Source: Flavobacterium salmonis | Lineage (GTDB): Bacteria; Bacteroidota; Bacteroidia; Flavobacteriales; Flavobacteriaceae | NCBI RefSeq assembly: GCF_903819435.1 | Contig: NZ_CAIJDP010000079.1 | Span: forward strand, 310,001 to 374,000 | Length of the DNA: 64,000 bases | Direction: 5' to 3' | In this document: piece by piece, positions 36,083 to 44,594 of the stretch | How the letters are laid out: each line of letters opens with the position of its first letter | Numbering within the stretch: position 1 is the first letter of the stretch | Position numbers and translations under genes: made by a program | Notes under the pieces: generated by a model | What the model was told of the DNA's origin: nothing | What the model saw: the letters and a program-made list of their open reading frames with translations, nothing else | Databases searched by the model: none

Positions 36083-37423
36083 TTGATAAACATTAAAACT
36101 TCTTTGGGTGCTATTTTTTGTTTTGTTTTACAGTTGAATCTGTTTGCTCTGAACAATAACTCTTCAGATAAGATACTACCACAGAAAAATTCTGAAGGTA
36201 AATTGTTTTATTTTGGAAATGCCTTGAAAAACAATGGGATTATTATAAACACTACCTTGGCATACAATACCGAAACAGGCTATGGTTTTGATATGAATTC
36301 TGCTTCGAATGCTACAATCAATTCTAATACATTTTCTGCGGTTAAACCAACTTACTTTTCGGTAAAACTTCCAGAAGGAAATTACCAGATTGAAGTCTTT
36401 ATGGGAAGTTCTGAAAAACAGACCAATGTTACCATAAAAGCCGAATCACGAAGATTGATGCTGGATCAGCTTTCAATTAAAAAAGGTAAACCGGTAACCC
36501 AAATTTTTAATGTAAATGTCAGAACTCCAAAAATTGATGACACACAGAATGTTTCATTAAAAGACAGGGAAAAAGATATTTTTAACTGGGACGATAAACT
36601 TACATTAGAGTTTTTAGGAGAAGTTGCAATTCAAAGTATAAAAATTACGCCAAAAGACAATTTAACTGTAGTTTATCTTGCCGGAGATTCAACCGTTACG
36701 GATCAGGATGTAGAACCATGGGCTTCGTGGGGACAGTTTATAACCAATTATTTTGACAATACAGTTGTGGTTGCCAATTATGCAGTTTCGGGTTCGGCAC
36801 TGAGTTCTTTTAAAGGAGGAAATCGTTTAAAAAAGATTCTTTCACTAATCAAAAAAGGAGATTATTTATTTGTGGAATTCGGGCATAATGACGAAAAAAT
36901 AAAAGGTGAAGGAAATGGTGCCTGGGGTTCTTATTCTACTCTTCTAGCCGAGTTTGTTAAGTCTGCCAAAGACAAAGGAGCTATCCCGGTTTTAGTAACA
37001 CCAACACAAAGACGTGCTTTTAATGAAAATGGAACTTTAAAGGAAACACATGGAGATTTTCCTGCTGCGATGCGAGCTGTTGCTCAAAAAAACAATATTG
37101 CCCTTATTGATGTTACCAAAATGACAACAGAATTATATGAAACCTGGGGCGATGAACCTTCCCGAAAAGCTTTTGTACAATATCCTGCGAATACTTTTCC
37201 GGGACAGCTAAAAGTTTTGGAAGACAATACGCATTTTAATAGTTTTGGAGCAAATGAAATTGCGCTTTGTGTTTTGAAGGGAATCCGTGAACTTGATATT
37301 CCACTAAAAAAGCAAATTCAAAAAGAAGTTCCAAATTACAATCCAAAGAAACCAAATTATATTTCGAACTGGACACTTCCTTTGAGTGACCGATTTGAAA
37401 TTACTAAACCAGATGGGAACTAA
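36083..37423 (+). CDS. rhamnogalacturonan acetylesterase, CE12/SGNH type with N-terminal domain
   Basis: A 446-residue secreted esterase that would remove acetyl groups from galacturonate in RG-I, clearing the way for PL11. The C-terminal SGNH domain has GDST (201-204, nucleophile S203), EFGHND (about 265-270) and DNTHF supplying the Asp-His pair. Residues about 40-190 form a beta-rich domain, perhaps carbohydrate-binding. Translation seems to start at TTG (36083), because the only upstream in-frame codons before a stop include no ATG and the next Met lies deep in the domain. The resulting N-terminus MINIKTSLGAIFCFVLQLNL is a good signal peptide. The GH2 gene follows after 22 bp. Confidence 0.88.
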   Translation: MINIKTSLGAIFCFVLQLNLFALNNNSSDKILPQKNSEGKLFYFGNALKNNGIIINTTLAYNTETGYGFDMNSASNATINSNTFSAVKPTYFSVKLPEGNYQIEVFMGSSEKQTNVTIKAESRRLMLDQLSIKKGKPVTQIFNVNVRTPKIDDTQNVSLKDREKDIFNWDDKLTLEFLGEVAIQSIKITPKDNLTVVYLAGDSTVTDQDVEPWASWGQFITNYFDNTVVVANYAVSGSALSSFKGGNRLKKILSLIKKGDYLFVEFGHNDEKIKGEGNGAWGSYSTLLAEFVKSAKDKGAIPVLVTPTQRRAFNENGTLKETHGDFPAAMRAVAQKNNIALIDVTKMTTELYETWGDEPSRKAFVQYPANTFPGQLKVLEDNTHFNSFGANEIALCVLKGIRELDIPLKKQIQKEVPNYNPKKPNYISNWTLPLSDRFEITKPDGN

Positions 37424-37445
37424 ACCATTATAGAAACACCTATTT

Positions 37446-40301
37446 ATGTTACTAAAAAACGCAATCCAAGACCTTACAATTGCTGCCTTAGCTTTATTTT
37501 CTTATCAAAATAGCACAGCACAGCAAACCGATAAAGTTTACCTATCCGGAAAAGATTTTGAACATCCTGTACAATGGGATTTCTTTTGCACCGGAGGCAA
37601 TAATAGTCAAAAATGGTCTAAAATAAATGTTCCATCCCAATGGGAATTAGAAGGTTTTGGCGAATACACGTATGGAAGATGGTACAAAGAACTGAACCAA
37701 AAAGAACCAAGCAAGGAAGAAGGTTTATATAAATTTGAATTTGATGTCCCTGCTGATTATAAAGACAAAGAAATTTTAATTGCGTTTGGCGGAGCCATGA
37801 CCGATACCGAAGTGAAAATCAACGGAAAACTGGCCGGAGCAATTCATCAGGGTGGTTTTTATGAATTTAAATATGATATTACCTCCTTATTAAAATTCGG
37901 TTCTAAAAACACTTTAGAAATTCATGTCTGGAAACATTCTGCCAATAAATCAGTAAATGCAGCCGAAAGAAGAGCAGACTGGTGGCTTTTTGGAGGAATT
38001 TATCGTCCGGTATGGCTTGAAGTTTCTCCTAAAACACATATTCAACATATTGCAGTAAATCCAAAAATGGACGGCTCGATTACTGTAGATTTAAATCTTA
38101 AAAACATTTCTAAAAATGCTTTTTTAGAAGCTACATTGAAAGGTTTAAACGGAGAAAAATTCGAAACTTTTACTTTTCCTGTAAAAGCAAAAAGTACTGC
38201 GGCATCAATCGCTGCTCAATGGAAAAACATCAAACCGTGGAATCCGGAAAGTCCAAATTTATATGATCTGGAACTGGTTTTAAAACAAAACGGAGCCATA
38301 ATTCATAAATACGACAAACGAATTGGTTTCAGAACTTTAGAATTCAAAAAACAAGATGGAATTTATGTCAATGGTACCAAAATCGTGATGAAAGGTATCA
38401 ACCGTCATTCGTTCTGGCCTGAAGGAGGAAGAAGCACCAGCAAGAGAATCAGTGATCTGGATGTGAAATTATTAAAAGACATGAACATGAATGCTGTTCG
38501 CGGACATTATCCTCCTGATGAGCACTTTCTTGACGTTTGTGATTCATTAGGCCTTTTTGTCCTGAATGAATTAGCTGGCTGGCAAAACTCTTATGATACC
38601 GAAACCGGAACTAAATTAGTAACCGAAATGGTCGTTCGCGATGTGAATCACCCCTCTGTAATTATCTGGGATAATGGTAACGAAGGTGGCTGGAATTACA
38701 ACGTTGATAAAGTTTTTGAAGATAATGACCCGCAAAAAAGAATCGTCATTCACCCTTGGGCTGATTTTAACGGCTGGGACACGCACCATTATCCGACTTA
38801 TTTAACCGGAATGCATCGTTTTAACAATGGCGAAAATGTATTTTTCCCAACCGAATTTATGCACGGAACTTACGATAATGGTCACGGAGCTGCCCTTGAA
38901 GATTTCTGGACACGTTATAAACAAAGCCCTTTGTTTGCAGGAGGTTTCATGTGGGCAATGCTGGATGAAGCCGTATTTCGTTCTGACTGGACCGGAGATG
39001 CAAAATTCGATTCAAAAGGTTCTTTGGCTGCAGATGGAATTTTAGGACCGCACCGTGAAAAAGAAGGAAGTTACTATACCGTAAAAGAAGTCTGGGCTCC
39101 GATTCAGTTTCAGCCAAAACAGGTTACCGCAGATTTTGATGGTGCTTTCTTAATTATAAACGACTATCTTTTCAGTAATCTGAATTCCTGCAAAATGGAA
39201 TTTAAAGTCCTAAAATCTGACAATAACGTTCTTTACACGAATGGAACTTCGGCAGCAATCAGCTCCGGTAAAATTGAGATTCCGAGTATAGATCCGGGCG
39301 AAACACGTAAAATTAAATTCGCTGTTCCGTCTAATTTTGCTGAAGGAGACATTTTATCTATTACGGCTCATGATCAGTTCAATAACGAAATTTACACATG
39401 GACATGGCCAATTCATAAAGCAAAATATTATGCTGAAAAATTCTTAGCAGTTCAAAATACAAAAGCAAAAGCTTCTGGTGTAAAAACAGGTAACGAAATC
39501 ACTTTAAAAGGAAGCGATGTAACGGTAACTTTTGATGCTTTGACAGGAGAAATTTCTTCTGTTAAAAACGGAACTTCAACTATTCAATTAACAAATGGCC
39601 CTCGACCGATTGGAATGAAAGCCAAATTAAAAGACATTCAGGTTTCACAGGAAGGTGATAAAGCCGTTTGTACCGTAAATTACACCGGAGGTTTGTCTTC
39701 TGTTAAATGGATCATGAAACCTGATGGAAGATTCAAAATGGAATTGATTGCACTGAAAAATGCTTCAGGCGGTGAAGGTTTTGACGGTGCTTTTTTTGAA
39801 GATAAAATCAGCGCATTCGGAATTACTTTTAGTTTTCCGGAAAAAGAAGTTACCGGAATGAAGTGGTTTGGAAGAGGTCCTTACCATGTCTGGAAAAACA
39901 GAATCAAAGGAACTACTTACGGTATCTGGGAGAAAGATTATAACACAACTATAACGGGCGAAAGTTTTGAAAATCTGGTTTATCCTGAGTTTAAAGGTTA
40001 TCATGCTAATTTATTGGGTGCAAACTTAAAAGCGGGTGCATCATCATTTAAAGTTTTCAGTGAATCTGATAATTTATTTTTGAGATTATTCACACCAGAT
40101 TTGCCTAAAAATGCTTTTTCCGGAAGTTATCCACAGCCAACATTCCCGGAAGGAGATATTTCATTTATGTATGAAATTCCGGCTATGAGAGATTTTAAAC
40201 CTTTAGAACATCAGGGACCAGAAAGTCAGGCGACCAATATCAGAATTAAAAGTGGTGATGACGGAATCAAAATGAATTTATGGTTTGATTTTAGAAATTA
40301 A
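37446..40301 (+). CDS. GH2 family glycosidase (beta-galactosidase-like)
   Basis: A 951-residue secreted GH2 enzyme. It has a signal peptide (about 1-26), a sugar-binding jelly roll (to about 195; RADWWLFGGIYRPVWLEV), an immunoglobulin-like domain, a TIM barrel and C-terminal beta domains. The acid/base is E413 in IIWDNGNEGG, and E470 in FFPTEFMHG is the likely nucleophile. GH2 members include beta-galactosidases, beta-glucuronidases and mannosidases. Galactan side chains of RG-I make beta-galactosidase the first guess. It lies between two CE12 genes on the same strand. Confidence 0.9.
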   Translation: MLLKNAIQDLTIAALALFSYQNSTAQQTDKVYLSGKDFEHPVQWDFFCTGGNNSQKWSKINVPSQWELEGFGEYTYGRWYKELNQKEPSKEEGLYKFEFDVPADYKDKEILIAFGGAMTDTEVKINGKLAGAIHQGGFYEFKYDITSLLKFGSKNTLEIHVWKHSANKSVNAAERRADWWLFGGIYRPVWLEVSPKTHIQHIAVNPKMDGSITVDLNLKNISKNAFLEATLKGLNGEKFETFTFPVKAKSTAASIAAQWKNIKPWNPESPNLYDLELVLKQNGAIIHKYDKRIGFRTLEFKKQDGIYVNGTKIVMKGINRHSFWPEGGRSTSKRISDLDVKLLKDMNMNAVRGHYPPDEHFLDVCDSLGLFVLNELAGWQNSYDTETGTKLVTEMVVRDVNHPSVIIWDNGNEGGWNYNVDKVFEDNDPQKRIVIHPWADFNGWDTHHYPTYLTGMHRFNNGENVFFPTEFMHGTYDNGHGAALEDFWTRYKQSPLFAGGFMWAMLDEAVFRSDWTGDAKFDSKGSLAADGILGPHREKEGSYYTVKEVWAPIQFQPKQVTADFDGAFLIINDYLFSNLNSCKMEFKVLKSDNNVLYTNGTSAAISSGKIEIPSIDPGETRKIKFAVPSNFAEGDILSITAHDQFNNEIYTWTWPIHKAKYYAEKFLAVQNTKAKASGVKTGNEITLKGSDVTVTFDALTGEISSVKNGTSTIQLTNGPRPIGMKAKLKDIQVSQEGDKAVCTVNYTGGLSSVKWIMKPDGRFKMELIALKNASGGEGFDGAFFEDKISAFGITFSFPEKEVTGMKWFGRGPYHVWKNRIKGTTYGIWEKDYNTTITGESFENLVYPEFKGYHANLLGANLKAGASSFKVFSESDNLFLRLFTPDLPKNAFSGSYPQPTFPEGDISFMYEIPAMRDFKPLEHQGPESQATNIRIKSGDDGIKMNLWFDFRN

Positions 40302-40372
40302 AAAATTTGTTTCAGGTTTTGTTTTGTTTCAGGTTTCAGGTTTTGCTCTTAGCTATAATTTATGTTCATAGT

Positions 40373-40476
40373 TTTGTCATTCTGAGGAACGAAGAATCCC
40401 CGCGACAATTAGCCATAACGATTTTCAATCTTTGTAGAGTTACTTACGAAGATTCTTCGTTCCTCAGAATGACAAA
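40373..40476. repeat. perfect 26-bp inverted repeat (TTGTCATTCTGAGGAACGAA type)
   Basis: Arms 40373-40398 and 40451-40476 are exact reverse complements of 26 bp around a 52-nt loop. The TTGTCATTCTGAGGAACGAA phrase is a familiar dispersed element of Flavobacterium genomes, comparable to REP sequences. It lies in the 220-bp gap inside the CE12-GH2-CE12 operon and encodes nothing credible. Confidence 0.85.
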
Positions 40477-40490
40477 CTGGACAGAATTAC

Positions 40491-40517
40491 ACAATTCACA
40501 ATTTACAATTCACAATT
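40491..40517 (+). repeat. ACAATTCACAATT leader repeats
   Basis: Near-direct repeats of ACAATTCACAATT run to 4 bp before the start of the tandem esterase gene. It is a simple-sequence leader common in flavobacteria. Confidence 0.55.
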
Positions 40518-40521
40518 AATT

Positions 40522-42027
40522 ATGAAATCGATTAAAATAACTGCAATACTGTTTTTAGGTTTATTATTTTTCAATTTTACGCCAAAACAAAACAATAAAC
40601 CGACAGTTTACACCGTGGGAGACTCTACCGTAAAAAACGGAAGAGGTGACGGATCCGGCGGGCTTTGGGGCTGGGGAGATTATATTGGACAGTTTTTGGA
40701 TAATACAAAAGTCAATATTGAAAATCATGCTTTGGGCGGTACCAGCAGCAGGACTTTTCAGGATAAAGGTTTGTGGACAGCGGTTTTGAATAAACTTAAA
40801 AAAGGTGATTACGTGCTGATTCAGTTTGGACATAACGATGACGGTCCACTAAATGACACACTCCGGGCAAGGGGAACCATCAAAGGAATTGGATCAGAAA
40901 CCCAGGAAATCGACAACATGATTACTAAAAAGCATGAAACAGTTCATACTTACGGCTGGTACATTCAGAAAGTAGTTCAGGAAGCAAAATCAAAAGGCGC
41001 TATTCCGATTATTTGTTCCCCTATTCCACGAAATGACTGGAAGGAAGGAAAAGTACCACGCAACGACAAATCATACGGATTATGGGCTAAACAAATTTCA
41101 GAAAAGGAAAAAGTAACTTTTATCAATCTGAATGAAAAAATGGCTGTTGAAATGGAAAAGTTAGGCGAACAAAAAGTAACCGGAACTTATTTCTATAAAA
41201 AAGACCATACACATCCCTCTGCAAAAGGAGCTGTATTGGCGGCTTCATTAATTGTCAATGAACTGAAAGCAAGCAAAAACTCCCTAAAAAAATATATTTT
41301 AAAAGATCCGAAAATTGTACTTCCGGCGAAGAAAAAAGTCTTTCTAATTGGCGATTCAACGATGGCAAACAATGGCGATAATCCCAATGCTGTCGGCTGG
41401 GGAGTTGCATTTCCAAAATATTGCGATACCACCAGAATTGAAGTGGTCAATAAAGCCAGAGGAGGAAGAAGTACACGTACTTATACCAAAGAAGGTTTGT
41501 GGGATGAAGTTAAGAATCAATTGAAACCAGGTGATTTTGTAATGATTCAGTTTGGTCATAATGATGCCGGAGCGGTTGATAAAGAAAAATTTAGAGGTTC
41601 ATTAAAAGGTAATGGAGATGAAACTCAGATTGTCGTTCGTGACAGCATAACAGAAACCGTTCATACTTTTGGCTGGTACATGCAAAAGTTCATAAGGGAA
41701 AGCAAAGAAAAAGGCGCTATTCCGATTGTTTTAAGTCAGACGCCAAGAAACGAATGGCCAAACGACAAAGTAGAACGCAGAACCGATACTTATGGAAACT
41801 GGTCGAAAATTGCTGCCGAAAGAGAAAAAGCATTTTATATTGACCTGAACGAAATTGTAGCCCAAAAATACGAAGCTCTAGGCAAAGAAAAAGTAAAACC
41901 GTTTTTTCCGAAAGATCATACGCACACAGGAGCTGGAGGGGCTGCTTTTAATGCACTTACAGTAGCTGAAAGTCTTAAAAAAATAAAAGACTGCGGACTG
42001 AGGGAGTATATTGAAATTCCGAAGTAA
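40522..42027 (+). CDS. tandem two-domain rhamnogalacturonan acetylesterase (CE12 x2)
   Basis: A 501-residue secreted protein made of two complete SGNH/CE12 domains. Domain 1 (about 28-250) has VGDST (S35), QFGHND (102-107) and KDHTHPSAKG (Asp228/His231 region). Domain 2 (about 270-495) repeats them as IGDST (S279), QFGHND (343-348) and KDHTHTGAGG (D465, H468). Both keep every catalytic residue, so both may be active. The domains clearly arose by duplication and have diverged, for example with different insertions after GHND. Role: deacetylation of acetylated RG-I. It is the third gene of the plus-strand operon, after the GH2 gene and a repeat element. Confidence 0.9.
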   Translation: MKSIKITAILFLGLLFFNFTPKQNNKPTVYTVGDSTVKNGRGDGSGGLWGWGDYIGQFLDNTKVNIENHALGGTSSRTFQDKGLWTAVLNKLKKGDYVLIQFGHNDDGPLNDTLRARGTIKGIGSETQEIDNMITKKHETVHTYGWYIQKVVQEAKSKGAIPIICSPIPRNDWKEGKVPRNDKSYGLWAKQISEKEKVTFINLNEKMAVEMEKLGEQKVTGTYFYKKDHTHPSAKGAVLAASLIVNELKASKNSLKKYILKDPKIVLPAKKKVFLIGDSTMANNGDNPNAVGWGVAFPKYCDTTRIEVVNKARGGRSTRTYTKEGLWDEVKNQLKPGDFVMIQFGHNDAGAVDKEKFRGSLKGNGDETQIVVRDSITETVHTFGWYMQKFIRESKEKGAIPIVLSQTPRNEWPNDKVERRTDTYGNWSKIAAEREKAFYIDLNEIVAQKYEALGKEKVKPFFPKDHTHTGAGGAAFNALTVAESLKKIKDCGLREYIEIPK

Positions 42028-42140
42028 GTTGTATGGAATCTGTAAAATGTTAGATGTAAAATGTTTTATGAAATTTAAGAATATAAATTACGTGAACGGG
42101 GAATTTGCAGTTTTTCACTTTTCACTTTTAATGCATAAAA

Positions 42141-42170
42141 AAAACCTCGTTTAAATTAAACGAGGTTTTT
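42141..42170. terminator. bidirectional terminator between CE12 operon and H1-like gene
   Basis: AAAACCTCGTTTAA (42141-42154) and TTAAACGAGGTTTT (42156-42169) form a perfect stem flanked by A and T runs. It lies between convergent genes and ends 5 bp from the stop codon of the minus-strand gene. Confidence 0.85.
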
Positions 42171-42174
42171 AGTA

Positions 42175-42351
42175 TTATTTTTTTGATTCTTCGATAGAAA
42201 CTTTTCTGAACTCTTTTAAAAGTTTTTCAATCTCTAAAGATGATTTACGTGCTCTTGCTCCTGCTGCTTTAACACCTTTTTCAGATAATGATTCAGATTC
42301 TGTTTTGAATGTTTCAAGTTCGGCGTTGATTTTTACTAATAAATCTTTCAT
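42175..42351 (-). CDS. small histone H1-like protein
   Basis: A 58-residue, lysine-rich protein (MKDLLVKINAELETFKTES at the start, EKGVKAAGARARKSSLEIEK in the middle, ending EESKK). It matches the small histone H1/Hc1-like proteins widespread in Bacteroidota, which bind DNA or RNA non-specifically. The ATG at 42351 and TAA at 42175 give a clean frame. It is unrelated to pectin use and shares its terminator with the convergent esterase operon. Confidence 0.85.
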   Translation of the reverse strand: MKDLLVKINAELETFKTESESLSEKGVKAAGARARKSSLEIEKLLKEFRKVSIEESKK

Positions 42352-42518
42352 GATAATTATGTATTAAATTAGGTCGCAAAAATAAAAGTTTGCTTTATAG
42401 TTAACGTAAGTTTAGTGTTAAAATTATCCCTATTTTTCCTGTTACTGTTAATATTTAATAAAACCATTCACATTACCACTAATTATCAATAGTTTATAAA
42501 AATAATATTTTCAAAATT

Positions 42519-42608
42519 TTATTTACAATAACGTTTGGCAGCCCCAAATCTCATGTCTTTGTCATTTAAATTTGGCTTTTTGTCTACAGAAGCACATATA
42601 CCATTCAT
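42519..42608 (-). pseudogene. possible C-terminal gene remnant (29 codons)
   Basis: A short frame reads MNGICASVDKKPNLNDKDM, then RFGAAKRYCK and a stop. Its composition is protein-like (charged, two Cys), but it is closed by a TAA four codons before the ATG. It may be the tail of a lost gene that lay downstream of the small secreted protein at 42647-43045, or chance. No family recognised. Confidence 0.22.
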
Positions 42609-42646
42609 TAGGTTAGCGATGATTTAAAGCTATCAGATATTCAATT

Positions 42647-43045
42647 TTATAATTTACAAACTTCTGTTGCAATAATATCCATAAAAGACCCTGGATAGAT
42701 TTTTTCATGTTTTATTTTTACATCATCTGATTTTTCGACTTTACCATTAAGATCATATGAGATTACTTTAATCAGATTATAGGTTCTAGCTGTACAATTC
42801 AATTCAACTAACATCAATTCACGATTCCCACCAAAAAATATCTCCTTTAATTGAATGTTTTTAACTGGTCGTACCGGAATTATATGACTTATCCAAAACC
42901 TTAAACATTCACCATCTTTTTCCTGCGATGTAATGTATATTTTTGCTCCATCATTGTCGTTAGCAATATATTTGAAGTCTTTGTCTGATTGAGAAAAACA
43001 ATTTACAGCTAAAAGAAATAAGAGAATAATAAAAAGTTTTTTCAT
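42647..43045 (-). CDS. small secreted protein of unknown function
   Basis: A 132-residue protein with a clear signal peptide (MKKLFIILLFLLAVNCFSQ). The mature part (KYIANDNDGAKIYI, RFWISHIIP, LMLVELNCTARTYNLIKVISYD) resembles the small secreted proteins sometimes labelled surface-adhesin E-like in Bacteroidota. The two mature-region cysteines beyond Cys47, at about 84 and 130, could form a disulfide. It stands alone, with 150-300 bp of featureless DNA on both sides. Real gene, function unknown. Confidence 0.6.
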   Translation of the reverse strand: MKKLFIILLFLLAVNCFSQSDKDFKYIANDNDGAKIYITSQEKDGECLRFWISHIIPVRPVKNIQLKEIFFGGNRELMLVELNCTARTYNLIKVISYDLNGKVEKSDDVKIKHEKIYPGSFMDIIATEVCKL

Positions 43046-43196
43046 AAAAAATTTTGGTTAGTATATGAAAGTTTCTGTCGTCATAACTTTTGTCATAGAC
43101 ACTGTGCAGGTCTGAGTTAATTTCTTCATTAAATAATATTTTTCGAAAAACAACTACTAACTTAAAAAATAAATTATGAATCCTCTGATAATGGAT

Positions 43197-44576
43197 TTAT
43201 TTTAATTTGTCATAATTCACTTTTTTAGCATCCTTTTTAAACTGATTTTCAAGTGCTATTTTCATTTCTTCGGCTACCGATTTATTTTCTGAAATAAGGT
43301 TATTCTTTTCCTGAGGATCTTTTTCAATATTATAAAGCTCGAAATCTGCAGAAGTATTCACGTGCCTGGTCCGGATTATTTTCCATGGCTTTTTAATTAA
43401 GGATTCCTGTAAATGACCTCTAACATAAATTTCCTGATCAGAAATTGATTTATTTTCTAAAACTGCCGTCCAGGCATTTTTCCCTTCAATACTTTTTGGA
43501 AGATTATGATCTCCTGCTAATGACAAAATAGTTGGTAATAAATCTATTACCGAAATATAATTTTCATTCTTATATTTCTTCAAATGATCTTTCCAATAAA
43601 ATATACAGGGAACTCGTATTGCCCCTTCATAATTTGATGTTTTCCAGTCCCTGAGCGGTGTATTATCTCCGAGAACAGTATTTGATGGATGATTTCCATT
43701 ATATTCGTTTTTAGAGTCCCAATCCTGCATAGCACCGTTATCGCTCATAAAAATAACCAGCGTGTTTTTATCCAGTTTTTGCTGTTTAAGCTTCTCAAGC
43801 AATATTCCAACACTATTGTCGAGGTGACTCATAGCCGCCGCATAATCCCTGCGCGAACTGTCTTTTATGGAATTCATATAAGGATCTTTCCATTTCTGTT
43901 CTTCCTGTAAAGGAAAATGCGGTGCACTATAAGCTACTTCTAAAAAGAAACTTTTCTTTGGATCTCTTATTTCCGAAATCCATTTGACAGCTTCATTGGT
44001 AAGCAAGTCTGTAACATGCCCTTCCTCTTCAATAAATTCACCATTTCGATACCAGCTTTTATCGCCATTTTTATACAAATGCGTATACTGATCTAATTGT
44101 CCGTGTAGGAAACCATATGAATAATCAAATCCATACGCTTTTGGTCCACTGCTCGGCTGCAACCCAAGATGCCATTTACCTATAAGTGCTGTCTGATAGT
44201 TATTTTTATACAATAGCTTTGGCAATGTTGGAATTGAATCCGGGAGTTTCAACTGACTTTTATCGCTAATCGGAGCTACGATTCCCATACGACTCGCCGG
44301 TTTTCCCGTAAACAAACTCGCCCTTGAAGGAGAACAGGTTGGATTGACATAAAACCGATCCATTTCTACCCCGTTTCTAGCTAAAAAATCAATATTTGGC
44401 GTTTTGATTATCGAACCGTGGTACCCGACATCATTCCATCCGGCATCATCAGCTATTATCAAAATGATATTCGGTTTTTCTGATGAACTCATTTCATTTT
44501 CCTGACTATATAAAATTGAAAAACAAAACGATAACAGTACTAACAATTGATTTTTTGTATTCATATTTTTTATCAT
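43197..44576 (-). CDS. S1-family sulfatase (formylglycine-dependent)
   Basis: A 459-residue secreted sulfatase. The C-S-P-S-R motif (Cys81) is the site converted to formylglycine. IADDAGWNDVGYHG supplies metal-binding Asp residues, and GKWHLG and MSDNGAMQDW are further family marks. It would remove sulfate esters from a polysaccharide or oligosaccharide. A start at MNTKNQ (44564) is equally plausible. It follows the GH115 gene by 18 bp and ends the operon GH43, GH28, GH115, sulfatase. A sulfatase is unexpected for plant RG-I, so the substrate may be a sulfated algal or other rhamnose/uronate glycan. Confidence 0.9.
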   Translation of the reverse strand: MIKNMNTKNQLLVLLSFCFSILYSQENEMSSSEKPNIILIIADDAGWNDVGYHGSIIKTPNIDFLARNGVEMDRFYVNPTCSPSRASLFTGKPASRMGIVAPISDKSQLKLPDSIPTLPKLLYKNNYQTALIGKWHLGLQPSSGPKAYGFDYSYGFLHGQLDQYTHLYKNGDKSWYRNGEFIEEEGHVTDLLTNEAVKWISEIRDPKKSFFLEVAYSAPHFPLQEEQKWKDPYMNSIKDSSRRDYAAAMSHLDNSVGILLEKLKQQKLDKNTLVIFMSDNGAMQDWDSKNEYNGNHPSNTVLGDNTPLRDWKTSNYEGAIRVPCIFYWKDHLKKYKNENYISVIDLLPTILSLAGDHNLPKSIEGKNAWTAVLENKSISDQEIYVRGHLQESLIKKPWKIIRTRHVNTSADFELYNIEKDPQEKNNLISENKSVAEEMKIALENQFKKDAKKVNYDKLK

Positions 44577-44594
44577 TTTAAAATTTGATTCATC

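Noticed and set aside
40307..40519. A 70-codon plus-strand frame between GH2 and the tandem esterase genes
   Set aside because: It is read across the 26-bp inverted repeat and its loop, with repeat-driven composition and no family resemblance.
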